64,000 nucleotides of DNA, taken from contig JALJCQ010000024.1 in assembly GCA_023091665.1 (NCBI GenBank), forward strand, positions 992,001 through 1,056,000, written 5' to 3'. A program made the position numbers and the translations under genes. Positions 11,040-22,092 of the stretch are shown here, one piece after another (position 1 is the stretch's first letter; each line of letters opens with the position of its first letter). The stretch comes from Pythium myriotylum (Eukaryota > Oomycota > Peronosporomycetes > Pythiales > Pythiaceae). The notes beneath the pieces were generated by a model. The model did no database searches and was not told where the DNA came from. It saw only the letters and a program-made list of their open reading frames with translations.

Positions 11040-11818
11040 CTACAGCTTCTTGCGCAATGCCTGGGCCTCGGCATGGGCGGTTTCGTCTTCTTCGTCTTTG
11101 TTAGGCATGGTGAGCACCTTGTCCGCCCACTTTCTCGCCTCATCCTTGTTCTTGAGCTTGTAGTAGACCTGCGCGATCGCCATGGTGTTCTTCTTCCACG
11201 GATCATTCACCCCCAACTCGTCGCACTTGAGCAGGTTCTTAAGCGCCTCGTCGTACGAAGACTCTGGTGGTGAGCCGAAGAACACTGCGGCGGCCTTGCG
11301 CTCGAGCCACGACAAATCGGCGATGGCCTCGCACCCTGTACATCACAGTCAGATGATGGATTGTAAGTCATCCATTCGCAAACGAGACAAAGAGCCGGTG
11401 ACTTACAAGAGCCGAGAAGGTGGTACGTGAGCGGCTTGCTGGGGTCGAGCTGGACCGACTTGTCCCAGTGCTGCTTCATGATGAACGAGTTGGAGATCTG
11501 CACTTTGGTTCCTTCCAAGTCGCCCACGCGAGTGAGGATGACGCCATAGTAATTGTGCACATCCGCGTTGTCGTCGGCGATCTCGAGCGTCTTCTTCATG
11601 ACTTCAAGCGCCTCGTTCACGATGCGCTTCTGCTCGGGCACAGAGACGGCCTTGAGCATCGAGACCTCGTAGCAGGCGCGCGCAAAGCGCCAGGCGACGC
11701 CGACGTCGCTCGGGTCAGCGGCGTGGGCCGTCTTGAGGTCTTCATAGAGCTGCTTGCGGTCGTACGACGCGTCGAAAAAGCGCGTTTCGGCGAGTTGAGC
11801 AGCGGCGGACTCGGTCAT
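11040..11818 (-). CDS. RMDN-type TPR protein, copy 3 (two exons)
   Basis: Exon 1 is 11818-11407 and exon 2 is 11335-11040, with a 71-bp intron in the same phase and place as in the other two copies; 235 residues are predicted. Diagnostic stretches are DNADVHNYYGVILTRVGDLEG and, across the splice, LGSWCEAIADLSWLERKAAA. It is transcribed away from the FATP gene at 12451 and shares the intervening 630 bp as a divergent promoter region. Function is as for the other copies, inferred from the RMDN family. Confidence 0.87.
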
Positions 11819-11829
11819 CGGAGCGGGAA

Positions 11830-11847
11830 GGCGAATTGCGGAATGGA
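11830..11847 (-). promoter_or_regulatory. Inr+FPR core promoter of RMDN copy 3
   Basis: Minus-strand TCCATTCC followed by CAATTCGCC, 12 bp before the start codon. It has the same arrangement as upstream of RMDN copy 2, but the spacing to the ATG is tight. Confidence 0.5.
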
Positions 11848-12123
11848 GGAATTCTTCTGGTCTCTCTCTCTTTCTCGTGGTGGTGGGTGGTGGCAGCCTT
11901 TCTCAAGAGCCTTATGAGATACTGCCGAGTGTACCCATCGCAGTCGGAGCTCCCGAGCAGACAAATCACGCCACCTGGTGGGAGCCCACGCGCGTCGTCG
12001 GATGAGTCTTTCTTGCGTTTCGCCACTTCAACGTCACGTGGACACGAGAGCCACCGATCGCGATTACGACCTCACACAAAAGCTCCTCCTCCCTTGCTGC
12101 CTTGACAACCAAGTTCAGTGGAA

Positions 12124-12152
12124 GGGTTACGGTATAACCCTGTACAGGGTTA
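12124..12152. promoter_or_regulatory. Palindromic GGGTTA/TAACCC cluster between divergent genes
   Basis: GGGTTA at 12124-12129 is followed after five bases by the perfect 18-bp palindrome TAACCCTGTACAGGGTTA at 12135-12152. Three copies of one hexamer in 29 bp, midway between two divergently transcribed genes, suggest a binding site for a dimeric or Myb-like factor. No factor is known to me. Confidence 0.35.
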
Positions 12153-12450
12153 CCCAATCTCCTGAGAAGGGACGCCGGATCACCAGCTGGTTTGTGCACT
12201 CTACCTTATTTCAATATATTGCGACATGCGTTTTAACACGTACTGATTTAAGATCGATCGAGGAGCTACTCCCCTATCTCAGTAGTCTGATGCAAAGTGA
12301 TGGGCAACGACGACGGTCTCACCTGACGGTTGATGCAACCCTGGCCTGCTCGTGATCGGCTTGAAGTTGCGCGCTGCTTCCTCGCCGTCGTTCCCTTTGC
12401 CTTCCGCGTGTCTTCCCCATTCGCCGATCCGCTCGTCACGCCATTTCGCC

Positions 12451-14265
12451 ATGGCCTCGTCGCTCGCGCGCGACCGCGAGAGCCTGCGCTTCCTCGAGGC
12501 CGTGACCCAGCAGGCGCAGCGCGAGCTCGCGAAAGGCGTGCTCGTGCCCGATCTCTTTGCGCGCATCGCCGCCAAGTTCCCGACGCGCGACTTTTTGGTC
12601 TTCGAGGACCGCGCGCTGAGCTTCCGCGAGGTCGACGCGCTCTCGAACCGCCTCGCGCGCTGGGGCTTGCGCCAGGGCCTGCGCCCGGGCGACGCCGTCG
12701 CCATGCTCATGGAGAACCGCCCCGAGTACATTGTCTTCTGGCTCGCCATGACCAAGATCGGCGTCGTCTCGGCGCTTGTCAACTCGTACCTCAAGGCCGA
12801 CGGGCTCATCTTCTCGGTGCAAATCGCCGAGCCCAAGCTTGTGGTCGTGGGCGCCGAGCTGCTCCGCAAGTACGCGCGCATCGCGCACCACTTCGACGGG
12901 CTCCCGTGCCACGTACTCGGTGACGGACTCGTGGCCTGGAAACCGTCGCGCGAGTTTGCGTTCGCCAAGTCGCTCGACGAGCAGCTCGAGCACGTGAGCG
13001 ACGCCGCGCTCGACCGCGCGATCCTCAACGAGGTCTCGCCCATGGCGCCGGCTTTCCTCATGTACACGAGCGGCACGACGGGCATGCCCAAGGCTGCGAT
13101 CGTGAGCCACTTCACGTTCTACGCGAGGTCCTTCGCGTACACGAACGGGCTTTCCATCACCGAGCACGACCGGTTCTACTGCGCACTACCACTCTATCAC
13201 GCGTCCGGTGGACGGCTCGTCGTCAGCTTCTGCGTCCTCACGGGTGCTGCGCTCTGCATCGGCAAACGCTTCTCGACCTCGAGGTTCTGGGACGATGTAC
13301 GGAAGTTCGAGTGCACGATGTTCCAGTACATCGGCGAGATGGCGCGGTACCTCGTGAACACACCACCGAAAGAAACCGACAAGCAGCACAAGATCCGCGC
13401 GGTCGTCGGGAACGGCCTGCGTCCAGACGTGTGGGACGCGTTCCAGGACCGCTTCGGCATCCCCGTGGTCGCCGAGTTCTACGGCGCGACCGAGGGCGTG
13501 CTGGGCTTCACCAACTTTTGCAGAGAGCTGCGTGATCGAGGCCACTTGGGGTGGCGAGGGCCGCTCATGAAGGATCGACTCGGCGCCAAGATCGTGCAGT
13601 ACGACATCGAAAACGACGAGCACCGACGAGATCCAAAGACGGGCTTCTTGTTAGAGTGTGGCTACGACGAACCCGGCGAGCTGCTCTGCGAGCTCACGCC
13701 GACACGCAAGTTTAACGGCTACTACAAGAACCCCGAAGACTCGGAGAAGAAAATACTGCGGAATGTGTTCGCCAAGGGCGATGCCTTCTTCCGAACGGGA
13801 GATCTCTTCAAGATCGACTTGCAGCACCGCTGGCACTTTGTCGACCGTGTCGGCGATACGTTCCGATGGAAAGGAGAGAACGTCGCGACCAACGAAGTGG
13901 CCGAGGCAATCGCCAAGTTCCCTGGACTCAGCGACCTCTGTGTGTACGGAGTCGAAGTGCCAGGCAACGAAGGGCGTGCGTGCATGGCCGCGATGGTCTT
14001 CGACGACAAGAGCTTCGACCTGAAGGCCTTTGCCGCCCACGTGCGACACCGGCTGCCCTGGTACGCGATGCCACTCTTCCTCCGTCAGCTAGGAGAGATG
14101 GCCGTGACCAGCACGATGAAGTACGAGAAGGCCAAGCTGCGGAACGAAGGCATGGACCCGACGCGCGTGAGTGACAAGCTCTGGGTCTACCGCCTTGAGA
14201 ACAAGACGTACGAGCGACTGACCGCCGAGAACTACCACGCCCTCGTGGTCTCCTCGCGACTGTAA
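12451..14265 (+). CDS. Fatty acid transport protein / very-long-chain acyl-CoA synthetase
   Basis: A 604-residue FATP/SLC27-like enzyme that couples fatty acids to CoA through an acyl-adenylate. Visible landmarks are the ATP loop MYTSGTTGMPKAA (residues ~205-217), ALPLYHASGG, FQYIGEMARYLV, the adenylate motif EFYGATEGVLGF, the TGDL motif (FFRTGDLFKID) and the FATP-type C-terminal segment DRVGDTFRWKGENVATNEVAE. Unlike the copies at 1-738 and 32354-34234, it has no hydrophobic N-terminal helix when read from the ATG at 12451. The frame stays open to an ATG at 12352, which adds 33 residues of Ser/Pro-rich sequence, so the start is less certain than the rest. No introns. Confidence 0.92.
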   Translation: MASSLARDRESLRFLEAVTQQAQRELAKGVLVPDLFARIAAKFPTRDFLVFEDRALSFREVDALSNRLARWGLRQGLRPGDAVAMLMENRPEYIVFWLAMTKIGVVSALVNSYLKADGLIFSVQIAEPKLVVVGAELLRKYARIAHHFDGLPCHVLGDGLVAWKPSREFAFAKSLDEQLEHVSDAALDRAILNEVSPMAPAFLMYTSGTTGMPKAAIVSHFTFYARSFAYTNGLSITEHDRFYCALPLYHASGGRLVVSFCVLTGAALCIGKRFSTSRFWDDVRKFECTMFQYIGEMARYLVNTPPKETDKQHKIRAVVGNGLRPDVWDAFQDRFGIPVVAEFYGATEGVLGFTNFCRELRDRGHLGWRGPLMKDRLGAKIVQYDIENDEHRRDPKTGFLLECGYDEPGELLCELTPTRKFNGYYKNPEDSEKKILRNVFAKGDAFFRTGDLFKIDLQHRWHFVDRVGDTFRWKGENVATNEVAEAIAKFPGLSDLCVYGVEVPGNEGRACMAAMVFDDKSFDLKAFAAHVRHRLPWYAMPLFLRQLGEMAVTSTMKYEKAKLRNEGMDPTRVSDKLWVYRLENKTYERLTAENYHALVVSSRL

Positions 14266-14498
14266 GTGGTGAATGGATGTATGTAGATTCTCCTTCGTGA
14301 ACATCTCGATCTCCTTGGTCGTGTCCATCCATTCCAAAGAGGGAGCCTCCCTTCGGTCTCGCGTTCTTAGGTCAGTGTCTTGCCTCTTCGCTAGTCAACA
14401 CCTCATGAAGGTATCCACTTGACTAGGAGAAATCTCCCCACACAAACGGGACACCTTCCCATCACCACATACTCCACTTCATCGACTCACGGTCTCCG

Positions 14499-17400
14499 AT
14501 GGAGGAACTCGACGACCGGCTCGCGTTCGCCGCGGAGCACGCGCGACATCTGCGCTATGATGAGGGCAGAGTGCTGCTGGTTCCTCTCTCGCAGCGACTG
14601 CAAGAACTACACGAAGCTCTCGCGAAGGCCGAGGAGACAGGGCGACGCACAGTCGAGCGCCTGGCCGTTGAGGGAGGAATCCGGCAGTTCGAGGAACTAG
14701 TCGAAGAGCAGGCGGGGAAGCCACTGGTTGCGTGCGTACTCCAGGCTGGAGAGCTTGGGGAGAAAGTCGAAAAACTCCACGAGCTCGTCGATGACGCGTT
14801 GCGTTCCTTTGATACGAGACCGAGCAGCTGGCGGGCTCGCTTCGGGCAGGCGAGAGAAGAGCACGACGAGGTGCTCCGCGCGTCGATCAAGGAGGCAGTG
14901 GGAGAGCTGCAACGAAACAAATCGCTGGCACGCGAGATAATCGAGGAGCTGACAGAGGCCAGAGCTCTTGGCCGCTGGGGTCCCCTAGCGGATGAAATGT
15001 GGCAAGTCGTGGAGCCACTCGTGCCGGAAATTAATTATGCGCGTGCGTGGTACATTCCGCGTCGTGACATTACAATCCGTAGGAAAAGTTCGGACAAAGG
15101 GAGTTTTCGCGAGGCAGAGTGGGTGGGCAGTCGCGTCGCGGCCAAGGAGATGCACGATACCGATCGACTCCGACCGGAGGAATGGAAGCAATTTGATAAG
15201 GACTTGGAGACCATGCACAGGCTTGTTCACCCTCACGTGATCACGTTCTACGGCGCGAGTCACATGCAGGCGCCGTCACTGATCGTGTACGAGTTGGCTC
15301 CACTTGGGAACATGAGCACCTATCTGCATCAAAATGAGCGCAAAGGGAAGTGGCAACTGCTGCACCAAGCGGCACGCGGGCTCGAGTACCTGCACCGGAA
15401 AAAGATCGTACACGGCAACCTCAAGGCCAGCAATATCTTGATCTCGGCTGATTATAATGCCAAATTGTCAGATTTTGGGCTGATGAGAAGCAAAGACAAA
15501 ACTCACGGCACTCGATGGCGAGCGCCAGAGTGCTTCCGTGGCGAGTTGACGTACGCGTCAGACGTATACTCGCTGGGACTTTGTATTTACGAGGCCGTGA
15601 CTGGGAGAATTCCGTACGATGTTGTGCGCTCTCCAAGTGCTATCGAGCAGAAGATCTGTGAGGGAAAAGTACCCGATCGCCCAAAGGGAATTGACGACGA
15701 GGTCTGGAGATTAATCGAGCAAATGACGCGACTAAATCCGAGAGACCGATTGAGCTTGCCCGAAGTCTTGCATTCCCTGAAAGAGTTTGCGAACCGGGGC
15801 GATTCTTATTCACCAATTCCTGACACCAAGCCAGCGACAGAAACGCCAATGTCCGTGCCAACCGGCGAGGTGGAAAGTCTTCGATTGCGGCACATTCCGT
15901 CTACTGAGCTGGATAGGGGCAGCGTATTTCCATTTGGTCGGTCGATACAAACCATTGCCAAGCAAGGAACTCCTGATTCTTTTTTTGCTTCTCGATTACC
16001 AAGAAACTGGGCTGTGACAGTCGAGAGGGAATCAAACAAGCTTCGATTGGAGATTTTCAGTAGTGCCCCACCCCATAAATGCTACCACGCTCCGATCCAC
16101 ATAGATTGCGCGATCTCCGCAGAGGTACGAGTAGCTTGTTCTTCTTACATGATTCTCATGTGCTGACGCTGTATTCTTTGTCTGTGAAAGGTTGATTCGA
16201 ACATCACGGGTGGTACGTACTTGCATAGCAGCGCAATGCGGCTCAGTCGAGAGCACGGCTTTGTCTGCATTCAGTTGATGTCTGGTAATGTTGCTGATGT
16301 AGCGCTTCTCTGTTTTGTTAGCACCGCGAGATAATGCGCGTCGGTCGGAGAGGGTTTCCCAGTTGATCGCCGAGCTGGGTCTCACAGATGGTGATACCTT
16401 TAACTCGGTCGACCAAGGGGATAGGGTCCTATCTCCGTCTGAGATGCACGAAACCTTCCTGTTGATATTGAATCTTGCAGACGATGATTTCGTCACTGAG
16501 CAAAACATCGAGGAGCTGTCTGGGCTCCAGCTTGCAATCGATACGACGACTGCAGAAATGAGATGGGTCTCTCCGGATGAAGCTGAGCCGTTGTTGGTGT
16601 TGGTGAACTCCTTAGGACGTGTGCATTTGGATTTGGAGATCTCAAAGGCCCGCGGGTTTAATGTTGACGGAATGGATGATCACGTTGTGTGGGAGATTCT
16701 CGACTCCTCGGGTCAGCGTCTTCCTGAGGGTGGTGAGTTGTATCCTTCTCAAATAACGGTGGATTCTGTCGCGGCACTCCGGAAGCTCCGATTACACATT
16801 GCAATCAAGCGCGGTGACTCAAGGTACGACCGTGTTCAGAACATGGTTGTAGGCTCTGTGTGCTGATCCCAACATTGCCCTACATTCTTAGACTACCACC
16901 GAGCCAATCTATGACCCTACTTAGTGACAAGATTCCTGATGCAACCAAACCGTCTCATGAGGCGAGTGGAGGTGCGGCACCTCGCTGCCTCGGGATCACG
17001 AAGCGGGGCACGCCATGCCAGATCAACTGGGACCTCGATAAGAACGGGTTCTGCAAATATCATCAGTTTCAGGCCAGCTCCCCAGCCCTACAAAAAAGAC
17101 TACCGCCGAGCCAATCTATGACCCTACTTAGTGACAAGATTCCTGATGCAACCAAACCGTCTCATGAGGCGAGTGGAGGTGCGGCACCTCGCTGCCTCGG
17201 GATCACGAAGCGGGGCACGCCATGCCAGATCAACTGGGACCTCGATAAGAACGGGTTCTGCAAATATCATCAGTTTCAGGCCAGCTCCCCAGCCCTACAA
17301 AAAAGACTACCGCCGAGCCAATCTATGACCCTACTTAGTGACAAGATTCCTGATGCAACCAAACCCGACGCTGTCGTGTGGGATGAGGAGCTGGAGATTG

Positions 17401-20400
17401 GGCAGTACGTGGTACGATGTAAACTGAGACCGGCCAACGTGCTCGAAGACTCATCTCTTTCCAATGTCAACGAGGCGGTATCCACATTTCTGGTTGCAGC
17501 GGTCAGATTCGGAGATGTGCACTCGGTCCGTCGTATTCCCTCTTCACGTGTCCTCGACGCCAGAGACACCCACAACCGAACGCTGCTCCATACTGCCGCA
17601 ATGCACGACCGCCCAGCGATGTTGAAGGCACTTATCGAGCTGCAAACCGAAGTCGATGCCCGCGACTCGTTTGAAAGAACGGCGGTGCACTATGCCTGTG
17701 AAAGCGGTAGCATCGCCTGCTTTGATCTGCTAGTGGAAAATGGAGCCGATCTGAAGGTAATGGACGCAGATGGGCGTGATTTGCTCGATATCGTGAAGGC
17801 GAATAACCATCTCCACATGATCCAAGTACTGGTCCCCCATCTTCTTGGAAATTCTCGCAACTCCCTCAAAGCCGAGTATATAAGCAAGCGAAGCCACGAA
17901 GCTATGGAACCAAGACAACGTGGTGGCACCGCGAAACGTGTGGGTGGAGCGGCTATATCGTTCATGGGAAGAGTGAAAGGAAAGGGATTCACTTCGCGAG
18001 TGACTCCGGCAAACATCCCACAGCAAGGCACGAATCATCGTCAAGAGAACGCGATAACTACCACAATGACTCGTCGAGAAGAGTCGAACGACGAAGACCG
18101 ATTTGTATGCTTCCACAAAGTGTGTGTACTTGGGACAAATGCCGATCAACGAAAACACTTCATCCATTCAATCGTACAGCCAAGCGGGTTTTCCGATGAG
18201 AGAGACGGGAAATATCGACTGAGCGAGTGGACGATGACCGAGTTCATACCGAATGACGGCTTAGCACGAACCCACCGAACCTTTTTCTGGGATATTCCAT
18301 CCGAGCCGAACCTGGAGGCGGTGAACATTCTCTTCTTCTCGGATCCGACCTTGTTCATGATCTGCGTTGATCTCCGTGACTTCCTATCCGAGCCAGAACG
18401 ATATTCTCAGACACCCTCCAACGATGCCGCGTTCGAGTGGATTCAACTCATCCATTCGCGCCATCCAAGCTCGACGATTGTGCTGGTTGATACTTCGTCA
18501 AATATGTCAGATGAGGAACACACAGCTGCTATGAAGACATTCAACGAGCTCAAACGTGAGAATCGACGGAAATACCTGCGCTCACTCAGACGACAACTCC
18601 AGTTAGCAAAGAAGCAGTCACCAAGCCCGACCTCTGAGTCCTCCCAGTACGCACTGACCCAGTTGATCGACCAACTCACGAGAGTCAACAGGAACGCGAA
18701 GGCGTCCGAGCCAAAAGTGTGGGTGAAAGGGACCGTGGAGGCGAAAAGAAAGACTGTGCGTGCTGAAATGATCAAGCACAAGGGTGGCTATGTGTTGAAT
18801 GAGATGCACTTGAACATTATTGATGCTGTCAAGGCCAAGCGTGATCAGATTGCCGGCCACAACGATGTGGACTCAGTGATCGTCAAGAAGGACGGTCTTT
18901 TTCGTTTGATGCAACCAAGCATTGATCGTGCAGTATTTGAGTCGACTCTGGATCTTCTCCACGAGCTTAGCTTGGTCCACATGTTCGACGACTACCGCGT
19001 GAAGGCGCTGGCTGAGTACATTTGTATTGACATGAGCTTCTTGGGTAACGTTATGAGCACAGCAATCAATGCTGCAGACGAAAGAGGCGTCTTAGCTCAC
19101 AAGAACTTGCAACTCGTGTCGCCGTGGAGCGAAATCACGGACAAAACTTCAGTACTTCAACTAAAGCATTGTTTGGTGGCGACACTTCTGGCGGTTCCGT
19201 CGAACCCACAGCTCGACTGGGATTCTGGCCTCATCGTCCCGTCGAGAGCCAACCTCACCGTGCCATCAAGCGCCATGGTCTCACCACTAAATCCCACAGG
19301 ATCCGACTCGACTGAGCAAGCTGGACCACAGCCTCCACCGCAACCAACAATACTACACTGCTGTCGCAAGATCCTATTCGGCCACGCACCACCAGCGTCA
19401 CTCATCGCCAAGACCGTTGCAGCGGTTCATTTACCACCTCTTCACTTTGACCTAAGTGATAGCGTGGTGCGTCTCACCAGCGACATCTTCACAGCTCAAA
19501 TCTCTGTGCGGTCACTTGATTCAGAACAAGATCATGCCTCTTGCGAGCTGGTGTTAGAGGCCGTCGGTAAGTATCCCACTCGATCTCTTACTGACCGGTC
19601 ACTTTTCCAGCAGATCTTCGATGCCATGGAGACTGTGCTGGACCAATACCCAGGTTTATGGGTGACACGGGAAGACGCGACGTGGATGCCACGAGAGTGG
19701 ATGCTCGAAGATCTCGTTCGCCACAATGAGAGCCGAGATCGAAGAGCGAGAGCGAGGGAGGCCATTGTGATTGACGAGGCGCTGTACGTTGACCGAGTGT
19801 GTGTGTTGGGACCGTCGATGTGGGGCAAGACGTCTTTGGTCAAGTCGATTACATCGAACACACCTTCACTGGAGCACGAGGACGTTCGAACTGTCGGCGT
19901 CGACCTTGTAGGGTCATGCTTTATTGAGACAGATCCGCTGAAGGCGCGAGGCCGTCGCCACATTGTGACATTCTGCGATTATGCTGGCTTGGCCAGGTAT
20001 CAACCACTCCAGGCACTGCATTTTCCATATGCGACCCTCTTTCTCATCTGCGTGGACCTGCACGCGTACGCTGTCGCGCTGGAACAGGCTCATTTTCGAG
20101 CCGACACCGAGACACAAGCCAACGCGATGATGAATCGCTTCGTGCGCACACAAATCCTTCGATGGGTGGATAAAGTCTGTTTCAGCAAGAAAGGTTTCGA
20201 GTTGGTGTTTGCGGCGACGAAAGCGGACGTATTGAAGGGTAACACGAAGAGAATTGGGCGGATGAAGCAACATTTACTGGTGAGACTGAGACGTCACGCC
20301 GAAAACCACACGGACGAGATCCGCGAGCGACTCTCGTCTGTTGTGTCGAACATCGAAGGCAGGTCTACGAATGAAGGAGGCGCTTCATTGTCGTTGAGGT

Positions 20401-21551
20401 GGATCGTTGTGAGCTGCGTGACGCCAGGCGGCGTAGTTGCTGCTCAGGACAGCTTGAAAGAGGTGATCGTGGCAGGTGGGCAAGGCAAGTTGCTGGATAA
20501 GTCGCATGCTCGTGCATTGGTCACCATTCTGCGACGCCGCGAAAACTTGATCGACGCGCAGCCGGTGATGCGCGCGACACAGTCCATCTTAACAAACGCA
20601 GAACTGGATTCGTGGCTTCAAGAGTCGTCTCCATCGGCTACGTCAACTCAGCGCAAGCGAATCTGCGATTCTCTCTGTGGCATCGGTGAAATCATGAGAT
20701 ACGAACATCTCGATGGCTTTCAGCTCTCCGCGCCGAAGGTTATCGTCGACCCACAGCTGGTGACCGATTTGGCGACCGAAGTGTTTGGGTTTATAGGTCC
20801 TGGTGAGAGTTTACCCCATGCCGAGCTCCGTCATTTCCCTTTGTGGAAAATATTGCCGGAGGCTACGATGTTGGAAATGAAACGTCTGCTTCAGTCACTC
20901 CGCCTCGTGCACCCTGTAAACGATGCAATGGGCACATATTCCGACTTGCTCTTGGTGGCCAACTGGACTCTCGTTGAGCGGGGTTATAATCTCCACGTGG
21001 GGCCTCGCCATCTGCGATACGAGCGAAGTAGAGAGTCAACCCATCCTCACCACGTGCGGTGGGAGTACCACATCGGCCGGGTCATCGACGAAGCGTTCTT
21101 TGAGCGACTCACGATAGCCACGTATTCATCAATCTACCCTCGTAGCGTCTGCTCGGGTCTCATCAAGTACACACTCGGCACCGATGAGCGAGACCACGGG
21201 CCTACAGACAAGCCGTACTGCCAGGTATGGATCGACCAAGTCGATTCAAACGACGACGGCGAGTACATTGTGTGCGTCGAGGCCGTGGCGGCGACTCCAC
21301 AAGATGAGCTGATCTGGGAATCGTTTGCACTCGCATGCGTCGGTATCCACACTGCCTTCCAAGGGCCACTCGACTTGGTGTACGCGATCCACGAGCGTCG
21401 GAAGTACCAAGTCAAGGACGTTCTCAAGAACTTGCGTGACCGACTTAGTGGGAACAACCTCGAGCACACGCTCCCGTGGATGCCGCCCAACCTGTCGTGG
21501 GTCGAGAGGTTCTTCCCAAATCCTCAGTATTTGTCTGCTGAAGCTAGCTGA
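14499..21551 (+). CDS. Giant ROCO protein A: helical region, pseudokinase, Cys/His repeats, ankyrin, tandem Roc-COR
   Basis: Predicted exons are 14499-16124, 16191-16212, 16322-16823 and 16892-21551, giving 2269 residues. Residues 1-170 are a helical/coiled-coil region. A TKL-like kinase fold follows (VAAK ~212-215, DFG 325-327, RWRAPE), but the catalytic HRD is HGN at 305-307, so it is probably inactive. A domain shared only with ROCO B spans ~495-715. Two identical 69-residue repeats carry C-x7-C...C-x2-H (from CLGITKRGTPC to FCKYH). Ankyrin-like repeats occupy ~900-1010. The first Roc (~1126 on) has lost GKS/T, DxxG and TKxD. After a COR region, the second Roc (~1686 on) keeps GPSMWGKTS, DYAG and TKAD but has Leu for the switch II Gln. 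A COR domain follows (GIGEIMRYEH, IVDPQLV). Fusion of the separate frames is inferred from phase-compatible introns and the parallel structure in ROCO B. The 22-bp second exon is the weakest call. Confidence 0.75.
16893..17365 (+). repeat. 207-bp in-frame tandem duplication encoding a Cys/His motif
   Basis: Unit 1 is 16893-17099, unit 2 is 17100-17306 and a truncated third unit is 17307-17365. Units 1 and 2 are virtually identical (I noticed one difference, CTACCACC versus CTACCGCC), so the duplication is recent. Each full unit encodes 69 residues with C-x7-C and C-x2-H pairs, resembling the small zinc-binding CxxxTxxGxxC...YCxxH motifs found in other proteins. ROCO B lacks the motif entirely. 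Confidence 0.9.
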
Positions 21552-21805
21552 TCCAGTTGATTGGCTTCATGGGAGGACAATTAAATTGGGTCCAGAACGA
21601 GATACTTCGTGAAGCCTCTGCATCGAGAATTGGAGTCGTCGAAACCAGAGAAGCTGAGACGACACGAGACGAACGCGATCCACTGTAATAGCCATGAGGG
21701 CATCATCACGCCCGTGTCTCAAGCGCATCCATGTGCCAATTTAATCCGATTATAATTCGTCAAGTACAATTTCCACCAATAAATTCCAACGCCAACGCAT
21801 CTCGC

Positions 21806-21813
21806 TGACGTCA
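21806..21813. promoter_or_regulatory. CRE/bZIP-like palindrome TGACGTCA upstream of glutathione reductase
   Basis: A perfect TGACGTCA lies about 290 bp before the glutathione reductase start. This is the classic ATF/CREB-type bZIP site. Redox genes are often under bZIP control in other eukaryotes; its use here is inference. Confidence 0.35.
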
Positions 21814-22035
21814 TCCGTTGGATTTCCGCATCCCGAAACCTCTCGGTCGGACTTGGGTCAATCGTGCGAGTTGCGTAATCGCTCGGACCCCTTTTCCGCC
21901 AATCAGCGTCGCGTCCACTCCCGCGGCCCAATCACATCCCTCCATTCCGCCACCCCCCACGTCGCCGCCAACAAAGACAACACCAAGATCTCCTCGGAAG
22001 GTCTCACCAACAAACCACCACACCCGTTGGGCGTT

Positions 22036-22053
22036 GGCATTCTCCAATTTCCC
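22036..22053 (+). promoter_or_regulatory. Inr+FPR core promoter of glutathione reductase
   Basis: GGCATTCTC (Inr-like) is followed directly by CAATTTCCC, a full match to CAWTTTNYY. It predicts transcription from about 22039 and a 5' UTR of ~54 nt, which makes the ATG at 22093 the first usable start. Confidence 0.65.
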
Positions 22054-22092
22054 AACTTCCCAACTTCCCCAACGGACCTCCCGAGCAGCTCC

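Larger units (their letters stand above)
21552..22092. other. Intergenic region with the glutathione reductase promoter
   Basis: No gene was seen. The region holds the CRE-like palindrome at 21806 and the core promoter at 22036. An open frame in phase with the reductase reaches back to 21853, but it lies upstream of the predicted transcription start. Confidence 0.6.
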
